A stretch of DNA of 5,093 nt from Brachyspira pilosicoli (GTDB lineage: Bacteria; Spirochaetota; Brachyspiria; Brachyspirales; Brachyspiraceae). The stretch lies in assembly GCF_019402445.1 (NCBI RefSeq), contig NZ_SRZM01000006.1:1-5093 (forward strand), read 5' to 3'. Below are positions 1-4,408 of the stretch, in pieces. The notes below the pieces were generated by a model. It saw only the letters and a list, made by a program, of their open reading frames with translations, did no database searches and was not told the DNA's origin. Position numbers and translations under genes: made by a program. How positions within the stretch are numbered: position 1 is the stretch's first letter; each line of letters starts with the position of its first letter.

Positions 1-100
1 AATTATAATTAAAACTTTATAAAAAAGAATTTAAAAAATAATAGTAATGATTTTTTATCTTATATTTTTTTAGAATACATAGATTATATTATAAACAAAT

Positions 101-124
101 ATATTTATAAAATATTATAAATAT
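101..124. repeat. AT-only inverted repeat downstream of the metalloregulator gene
   Basis: Ten bases at 101-110 (ATATTTATAA) are exactly complementary to 115-124 (TTATAAATAT) across a four-base AATA loop. It lies 17 bp past the stop codon of the minus-strand regulator, where a terminator would sit, but the stem has no G or C and no clear U-run follows it on that strand. It may be a weak transcript-end hairpin or a chance dyad in AT-rich DNA. The rest of 1-141 shows no gene, RNA or repeat that I can support. Confidence 0.3.
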
Positions 125-141
125 TTATTTGATTTAGATAA

Positions 142-561
142 TCAATTTTGTTTGTTTAAAATATTTTCTTTCTTACAATAATCGCAAAGGAACTCTTTAA
201 ACTTATGCACTGTATCTCTGCTCATAGCATGTTCTATTAAACAAGCTTCCTCGTCTGCTATTTTTTCATCTATATTTAAGACTTTAGTTAAGAAGTAATA
301 AAATATTGCATGTCTTTCAGCTATATCTTTTCCTATGGCTCTTCCAGAATCTGTTAATTCTATATCTCCGTAATGTTCATGTTTTATATGACCCAATTTG
401 GATAATGTTTTTATAGCTGTATTAACGCTTGCCTTTGAGCGTCCCACTAAATCTGCTATATCAGTAATTCTAATAGCTTCTTTAAACTTTTTCTCTACTT
501 CTAAATTGTAGATAGTTTCTAAATAATTTTCTAATATAGGTGTCATTTCTTGCTGTCTCAT
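142..561 (-). CDS. DtxR/MntR-family metal-dependent transcriptional regulator, short form without SH3 domain
   Basis: This is a cytoplasmic repressor of the family that senses Fe(II) or Mn(II) and controls metal uptake. Numbering from the Met at 546 (MTPILENYLETIY, which matches the usual family start), a winged helix spans about residues 5-65, with recognition-helix region GRSKASVNTAIKTL (35-48) and wing YGDIELTDSG (59-68). The dimerisation/metal domain follows at about 70-120. Visible ligands are E10, H79 (in ERH) and C102-x-x-E105-H106 (in EEACLIEH); the last set is DtxR/IdeR-like. The residue at the DtxR Met10/MntR Asp8 position is Asn7. The protein ends soon after this domain with a CDYC motif at 121-124, so the SH3-like third domain is absent, as in MntR and TroR. 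Start choice is open: ATG at 618 adds a hydrophobic stretch not expected in the family, and a promoter-like element at 569-596 lies inside that extension. I prefer 561 (138 aa) or 546 (134 aa). No strong Shine-Dalgarno decides it. The metal and targets cannot be read from the sequence, and no transporter gene is adjacent. Confidence 0.85.
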   Translation of the reverse strand: MRQQEMTPILENYLETIYNLEVEKKFKEAIRITDIADLVGRSKASVNTAIKTLSKLGHIKHEHYGDIELTDSGRAIGKDIAERHAIFYYFLTKVLNIDEKIADEEACLIEHAMSRDTVHKFKEFLCDYCKKENILNKQN

Positions 562-568
562 ATGAATG

Positions 569-596
569 ATTTTAATATAAAAAATATATAAGTCAA
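569..596 (-). promoter_or_regulatory. Candidate sigma-70 promoter for the metalloregulator gene
   Basis: Read on the minus strand, TTGACT (596-591) and TAAAAT (574-569) are separated by 16 bp. Transcription would start near 563, almost on the ATG at 561, giving a leaderless or very short-leader mRNA. This argues against translation from the ATG at 618. The AT-rich background makes a chance match possible. Confidence 0.45.
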
Positions 597-720
597 TATA
601 AAATACATAATTTTTCATTTTTTGTAAAGGTTTTATTGAATATCAATGTAGATTTTTATGTTTTGTATATAAGTTGTAAAGATGAAACCAATTTGTAAAT
701 AATTTTTTATAAATAAAAAC

Positions 721-748
721 TTGAAATTTATTTTAAGTATGTTATAAT
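721..748 (+). promoter_or_regulatory. Sigma-70 promoter of the tRNA-kdsC-lpt transcription unit
   Basis: TTGAAA (721-726) and a perfect TATAAT (743-748) are 16 bp apart, and the expected start near 755 is about 13 nt upstream of the first tRNA base. It is the best promoter match on this strand before kdsC. With no convincing separate promoter or terminator in the compact stretch downstream, it probably drives both tRNAs and at least kdsC-lptC-lptA. Confidence 0.7.
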
Positions 749-767
749 ACATGACATATTTAATTTT

Positions 768-850
768 GGAGAGTTCGTTCAATTGGTAGAGCAGCGGTCT
801 TGAAAACCGCCGGGCTAACACCCATGTGGGTTCGAGTCCCACACTCTCCG
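768..850 (+). tRNA. tRNA-Ser(UGA)
   Basis: The cloverleaf can be folded by eye. The acceptor stem is GGAGAGT (768-774) with ACTCTCC (843-849), and the discriminator is G850. The D stem is GTTC (777-780) with GAGC (789-792). The anticodon stem is GCGGT (794-798) with ACCGC (806-810), with loop CTTGAAA and anticodon TGA at 801-803. A 15-nt variable region (811-825) can form a GGG/CCC arm, making it class II. The T arm is GTGGG-TTCGAGT-CCCAC (826-842). CCA is not encoded, so it must be added after transcription. UGA reads the UCN box, mainly UCA. The D arm, with a 4-bp stem and an AATTGGTA loop, looks more like a class I tRNA than a usual bacterial tRNA-Ser. Confidence 0.95.
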
Positions 851-875
851 ATTTGGTTTGAGCTTCTTTAAATAA

Positions 876-948
876 GGGGCTTTAGCTCATCAGGATAGAG
901 CACTGGTTTCCTAAACCGGGTGGGCAGGTTCGAGTCCTGTAAGCCCCA
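876..948 (+). tRNA. tRNA-Arg(CCU)
   Basis: The acceptor stem is GGGGCTT (876-882) with AAGCCCC (941-947), and the discriminator is A948. The D stem is GCTC (885-888) with GAGC (898-901). The anticodon stem is CTGGT (903-907) with ACCGG (915-919), including one T-G wobble; the loop is TTCCTAA with anticodon CCT at 910-912. The T arm is GCAGG-TTCGAGT-CCTGT (924-940). No CCA is encoded. It decodes AGG. It follows tRNA-Ser by 25 nt and precedes the kdsC start by only 14 nt, so all three are probably on one transcript that needs RNase P and 3'-end processing. Confidence 0.95.
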
Positions 949-962
949 ATTACAATATAATC

Positions 963-1523
963 ATGAATTTAAAACTTTTTTTATCCTACTACTTTAATCT
1001 TAAAAAACTCAAAAAAATTAAATTGTTTGTTTTTGATATAGACGGCGTTATGACCGATGGTAAGCTTATATTTGATGATAATGGTGTAGAAACTAAATTT
1101 TTTAATACTTTAGATGGTATGGGCATAGTAATGGCATTAAAAGCTGGTATAAAAATTGCTGTTATTACAGGAAGCAAGGCTAATTGTGTAAAACAAAGAT
1201 TTGATAAGTTTAGGGTACATGGTTTTGAAGATTTAATACAGGGCGAAGAATATAAAATGCCTGCTCTTTTGACATTAATAGAAAAATATGGTTTAAAAAA
1301 TGAAGAAGTTGCTTATATGGGTGATGATATCATAGATTTAGCACCTATAAAATATGTTGGATTTTCTTTTGCACCAAAAAATGCTATCAAAGAAGTAAAA
1401 AAAATTGCTAATATAGTATTAGATAAAGAGGGAGGAAATGGTGCTGTAAGGGGTGCTATAGATATGGTATTAAAGGCTAGGGGGAATTATGAAGAGGTTC
1501 TCAAAGAGTTTTATTCTTTTTAA
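963..1523 (+). CDS. kdsC: 3-deoxy-D-manno-octulosonate-8-phosphate phosphatase (KdsC, HAD family)
   Basis: KdsC hydrolyses Kdo-8-phosphate to free Kdo and phosphate in the cytoplasm, the step before CMP-Kdo synthesis for the lipid A inner core. The 186-aa length is normal for this small cap-less HAD enzyme, which usually works as a tetramer. HAD motif I is FDIDGVMTDG (24-33), with nucleophile D25 and acid/base D27. Motif II is VITG (67-70) with T69, the motif III lysine is K98 in QGEEYKMP, and motif IV is GDDIID (120-125). Two family signatures are also present: DGMGI (51-55) and the C-terminal GGNGAVRG (157-164). The start is the only in-frame ATG before the catalytic motif and gives the N-terminal length expected of the family. 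There is no Shine-Dalgarno, and the gene begins 14 nt after tRNA-Arg. Its 3' end overlaps the lptC-like gene by 35 bp. The related N-acylneuraminate-9-phosphatase/YrbI group is the alternative, but the lpt neighbours favour KdsC. Confidence 0.92.
   Translation: MNLKLFLSYYFNLKKLKKIKLFVFDIDGVMTDGKLIFDDNGVETKFFNTLDGMGIVMALKAGIKIAVITGSKANCVKQRFDKFRVHGFEDLIQGEEYKMPALLTLIEKYGLKNEEVAYMGDDIIDLAPIKYVGFSFAPKNAIKEVKKIANIVLDKEGGNGAVRGAIDMVLKARGNYEEVLKEFYSF
1479..1485 (+). promoter_or_regulatory. Ribosome binding site of the lptC-like gene, inside kdsC
   Basis: The purine-rich AGGGGGA ends three bases before the ATG at 1489. It supports that start, and hence the lipoprotein signal peptide, and suggests translation coupled to kdsC because it lies within the last codons of kdsC. 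Confidence 0.6.
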
Positions 1524-2055
1524 TATAATGATATTTTCTATAATCTCTTGTACTGATTTTAGTAAGATAGGTCAGGATACAGGAGATAAAAATTTCGAGC
1601 GTCCTCCTGAGATGGAATTTTATGGTTTTAGAAGAGAAAGCTATGTTACAAATTTTAAACAAATGGATATGTTTGCAACTAATGCCAAATTTTATGACAG
1701 CAGAGCTTTGATAGAATTATATGATTCTCGTAATTATACTTATGATGCTGATGGTACTATTGCTGCTAGAGTATCTGGAGAGTTTGCTAAAATAAATAAA
1801 AACACTTTATATACAGAAATATTTACTAATGTTGTTGCAAAGGCTTCTAATAATAGTACTTTATACACTGAGTATGTACAGTATGATCATGAGAAAAGCC
1901 ATTTTAAAAGCCCTGTACCTATTAGAGTAGAGCAGGAAGATGGAAGTTGGCTTACTGGAAGTAGTATGGAAGGAGATTTGGCTATGGAAAATATAACAGT
2001 ATATAATGAAAAAGATGAAGGTGATGCTATAGGAGTGCCAATTGCTGAAGAGTAA
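1489..2055 (+). CDS. lptC: LptC-like LPS export component, predicted lipoprotein
   Basis: LptC takes lipopolysaccharide from the inner-membrane LptB2FG transporter and hands it to LptA. The 188-aa product is the right size. Residues 1-20 are a short basic region (MKRFSK) plus a hydrophobic stretch ending in the lipobox I18-I19-S20-C21, so the mature protein would begin with a lipidated Cys; the E. coli protein instead keeps a transmembrane helix. Residues about 40-172 show the LptC/YrbK beta pattern: a YDADGTIAARVSGEFAKI strand pair (85-102), TEIFTNVVAKA (109-119), TLYTEYVQYDHEKSHFKSP (124-142) and a terminal WLTGSSMEGD (154-163) comparable to the family G-G-x-D end. It overlaps kdsC by 35 bp and the lptA-like gene by 14 bp, the order seen in proteobacterial kdsC-lptC-lptA clusters. 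The family call rests on pattern and context, since LptC sequences diverge strongly. Confidence 0.85.
   Translation: MKRFSKSFILFNIMIFSIISCTDFSKIGQDTGDKNFERPPEMEFYGFRRESYVTNFKQMDMFATNAKFYDSRALIELYDSRNYTYDADGTIAARVSGEFAKINKNTLYTEIFTNVVAKASNNSTLYTEYVQYDHEKSHFKSPVPIRVEQEDGSWLTGSSMEGDLAMENITVYNEKDEGDAIGVPIAEE
2031..2035 (+). promoter_or_regulatory. Ribosome binding site that fixes a TTG start for the lptA-like gene
   Basis: AGGAG is followed by six bases and then TTG at 2042, an ideal spacing. The next in-frame ATG is 59 codons further on and would remove the signal peptide, so TTG is the likely start codon. Confidence 0.7.
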
Positions 2056-3385
2056 AGTTTTTTATTCATTTATAATTTTATTTGTTTTAATATCTCCATT
2101 AATACCTCAATCTCAAAGAAGTGCTGATAAATTTACTTACGATAATAAAAACCAAGTTTTTCAATATACAGGTAATTCAAGATTAGAAGATAAATCAGCT
2201 TTAATAACAAGCTATAAGATGACTTTTTATAAAGAAACAGAACTTGCCACATTTACAGGAAAGGTGAGGCTTTTAAGTAAAACTAATGGCTCTACAATAG
2301 ATGCAGGATATGCTAGTTATAATGGTAAAACTAGATATGCATACGCTAGAAATAATCCAATACTTCGCTCATCTACAAATAATATGACAATTAAAAGTAT
2401 GCTTATGGAGAGAGATTTTAATACACCTACTGCAAAAGCTATTAGCAATGTTCATCTTATACATATAGACAAAGAAAATGATAGAAGAACAGATGGATAT
2501 TCTGATGAGTTGATTTATGATATGGATACACAAATTTCTATATTAAAAGGAAATCCAAGACTTTATCAGGGCAGTGATAGGATAGAAGGTGAGATATTAG
2601 AGTATAATGCAAAAACTTCTACAGCAAATGTTATGGGAAGAAGCAAGATATATATACTTCAAACTAATGATTATGTTCAAACTGGTGAAACTAATGAGAA
2701 TAAAAATAGCAAGGTTAGTAATTATAATATTGTAACAGCGGATAGACTTTTTTTAGATGAAAAAGGTGGGGCTAATCAAACTAATAGATTTTTATATGCT
2801 TATGGTAATGTTAATGCTTATTTCTTTGAAGAGAATATGATACTTAGAGGCGGATACATTATATATGATATGGATAATGAACATATATATATGTATCAAG
2901 AGCCTTCGGTGAGAATACCAGACAGAGGTATAATATCTTTCGGAGAGTGGATAGAATATAAAAGAGATGAGAAGTTTAGGGATATTATATTTCACAATGA
3001 CGTTGTTATGGTAGATTATGATGAAAGTATATCATTAGAGGGCGATTTGCTTCATCTTGACCCTGATACTAAAGTTGCTACAGTTAGCGGAGCTCCGCAT
3101 GCTTATTTAGAAAATAGAAGTATGAAAATTACTTCAGTTACGATGCAGATATTTAATGATGATGAAAAATTAAGGGCTAATGGAAATGTGCATGTTGAAA
3201 TGAAGGATATGAACTCTCAAAGTGCTTGGGCTACATATTTTGATAAAGCTAAATATTTGAGGCTATGGGGAGAAAATCCTTACCTTTCTCAAGAAAATAG
3301 TATTGTTAGAGGCAGAGAGATTAGATATTATATAGAAACTGAAAGAATAGAAGCATATGGTGTAAGTGGTTCTATGTCTGAGTGA
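2042..3385 (+). CDS. lptA: Extended LptA/OstA-family periplasmic LPS-transport protein
   Basis: Predicted periplasmic bridge protein that carries LPS or LOS from LptC towards LptD at the outer membrane. Residues 1-24 are a signal peptide (K3, K5, hydrophobic 6-20, cleavage near 23-26). The rest is built of beta-rich OstA-like repeats, each ending in a turn such as YTGNSRL (42), FTGKVRL (71), LKGNPRL (168), AYGNVNA (253), VSGAPHA (348), ANGNVHV (379) or LWGENPY (408). About 13 such turns occur every 29-35 residues, interrupted by a polar Asn-rich segment at about 207-228. At 447 aa it is far longer than E. coli LptA (185 aa), yet it lacks the large outer-membrane barrel of LptD, so it is neither a standard LptA nor an LptD. 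The gene starts with TTG after a good Shine-Dalgarno and overlaps lptC by 14 bp. Family membership is firm; the one-to-one LptA role is inferred from synteny. Confidence 0.85.
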   Translation: MLKSKVFYSFIILFVLISPLIPQSQRSADKFTYDNKNQVFQYTGNSRLEDKSALITSYKMTFYKETELATFTGKVRLLSKTNGSTIDAGYASYNGKTRYAYARNNPILRSSTNNMTIKSMLMERDFNTPTAKAISNVHLIHIDKENDRRTDGYSDELIYDMDTQISILKGNPRLYQGSDRIEGEILEYNAKTSTANVMGRSKIYILQTNDYVQTGETNENKNSKVSNYNIVTADRLFLDEKGGANQTNRFLYAYGNVNAYFFEENMILRGGYIIYDMDNEHIYMYQEPSVRIPDRGIISFGEWIEYKRDEKFRDIIFHNDVVMVDYDESISLEGDLLHLDPDTKVATVSGAPHAYLENRSMKITSVTMQIFNDDEKLRANGNVHVEMKDMNSQSAWATYFDKAKYLRLWGENPYLSQENSIVRGREIRYYIETERIEAYGVSGSMSE

Positions 3386-3394
3386 TTTGTTATT

Positions 3395-4408
3395 ATGAAA
3401 AAAATATTCTTTCTTACACTAATATTTATACTTTTCTCTTGCAATAAAACTATAAAACCGTTAAATAAAAATAAAGAATATGTTGTAAATATTACATATG
3501 TTAAAGATAATAATATAGCAGCATTAAATCCATCAGACTTTTTTTATATTTTTAATTCAAAACTTCCATTATTAACTTATGATTTATTAGGTTATAAAAT
3601 AAAGTATGTATTAAAAGAAGGAATTAATGCTGAAGATTTTTATAAGAATAATAGAAAACTTTTAAATAAGAATATTGAACTTTTTAAAAAAGATTATATT
3701 GATATAAAAAAAACAAGTAGTAGTATTTTAGCAAAAAATATTCTTTATTATTCTCTTTCTAATGAAACCTACAGCAGTCTAAAAACTTTATTTGACTATG
3801 ATAGTTCAACAACCTCATTAGAAGAATTAGCCTCAAATATAGCACCTAATTTTAAACAAAATATATTAACACTTTGGAATACACCATTATCAAACGGCAA
3901 AAAATTGCTTAGAGAAGATATTGTAGCTATGTATACGGCACAGTATTGGAGAGTTATAGGTAGTGCCTTAAAAGATTCTAAAATAGATTCTCATATTATA
4001 ATAATAAATATGCCTATAACAGCAAACTATAAAGGAGCTGATGCCAAAGCTATATCTGAGGGTGGGGTAATAGATAGATTAGTGCTTGAAAATAAAAATA
4101 TTGAAAACACAAAATCTTTAGCTGTAATTAGCACTTATCCTTTTCTTTCTAATAATAAAGTTTTTGCATCACAAAGAGGTGTTGTAAAAATTGACAGCAA
4201 AACTTTAAATGATATATTTGCTTATTATATACTTCAAACTGTTGCTATGATGTTTAATAAATATGATATACATACAGAAGAAAAGCATTCTATTATGTCT
4301 GAAGTTGAAAATTTTGATTATGTTGATTGGTACAATAATATTATAAATTATGAGTTAAGGGCTCCATATAAAGGGCTAAAATATTATAAAGATAGTATAA
4401 AATATTAA
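3395..4408 (+). CDS. Predicted lipoprotein of unknown function, possible degenerate metzincin-like fold
   Basis: I do not recognise this 337-aa protein with confidence. Residues 1-15 are a lipoprotein signal peptide (MKK, hydrophobic core, lipobox L13-F14-S15-C16), so it should be lipid-anchored in the envelope. A strand-like VVNITYV lies at 30-36, a helical middle region spans about 78-190, and a strongly hydrophobic strand IIIINMPIT is at 201-209. Near the C-terminus, a hydrophobic helix (about 271-288) is followed by H293 and then I300-M301 six residues later. This resembles the end of a metzincin zinc motif plus its conserved IM turn, but the first two His and the Glu of HExxH are absent. 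That similarity is my inference and is weak. The gene starts 9 nt after lptA with no clear Shine-Dalgarno, so it is probably in the same operon and might serve the envelope or LPS export. Its stop abuts that of the convergent transglycosylase gene. Confidence 0.8.
   Translation: MKKIFFLTLIFILFSCNKTIKPLNKNKEYVVNITYVKDNNIAALNPSDFFYIFNSKLPLLTYDLLGYKIKYVLKEGINAEDFYKNNRKLLNKNIELFKKDYIDIKKTSSSILAKNILYYSLSNETYSSLKTLFDYDSSTTSLEELASNIAPNFKQNILTLWNTPLSNGKKLLREDIVAMYTAQYWRVIGSALKDSKIDSHIIIINMPITANYKGADAKAISEGGVIDRLVLENKNIENTKSLAVISTYPFLSNNKVFASQRGVVKIDSKTLNDIFAYYILQTVAMMFNKYDIHTEEKHSIMSEVENFDYVDWYNNIINYELRAPYKGLKYYKDSIKY

Noticed and set aside
635..647. Dyad ATTGA-ATA-TCAAT upstream of the regulator, considered as a metalloregulator operator
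   Set aside because: The arms are only five bases, do not extend, and do not resemble the longer DtxR or MntR boxes I know. A chance occurrence is likely in this composition.
739..752. ATGT/ACAT arms flanking the -10 box of the tRNA promoter
   Set aside because: Four-base arms around TATAAT are too short to support an operator.
821..830. CCCATGTGGG self-complementary stretch in tRNA-Ser, considered as a competing hairpin
   Set aside because: The loop would be only two bases, and the standard T-arm pairing is longer and complete.
633..842. A 69-residue open frame on the minus strand beginning inside the tRNA-Ser gene
   Set aside because: Its first part is the complement of the tRNA (a familiar spurious reading of tRNA T-arm and anticodon regions), and the rest is AT-rich spacer with no ribosome site.
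989..1177. Short minus-strand open frame inside kdsC
   Set aside because: It is an antisense shadow of a well-conserved enzyme gene and has no independent support.
1887..2069. Short minus-strand open frame across the lptC-lptA junction
   Set aside because: It is a shadow of two overlapping real genes, with no ribosome site or recognisable product.
2792..2995. Short minus-strand open frame inside the lptA-like gene
   Set aside because: It lies opposite clear repeat-coding sequence, with no sign of its own function.
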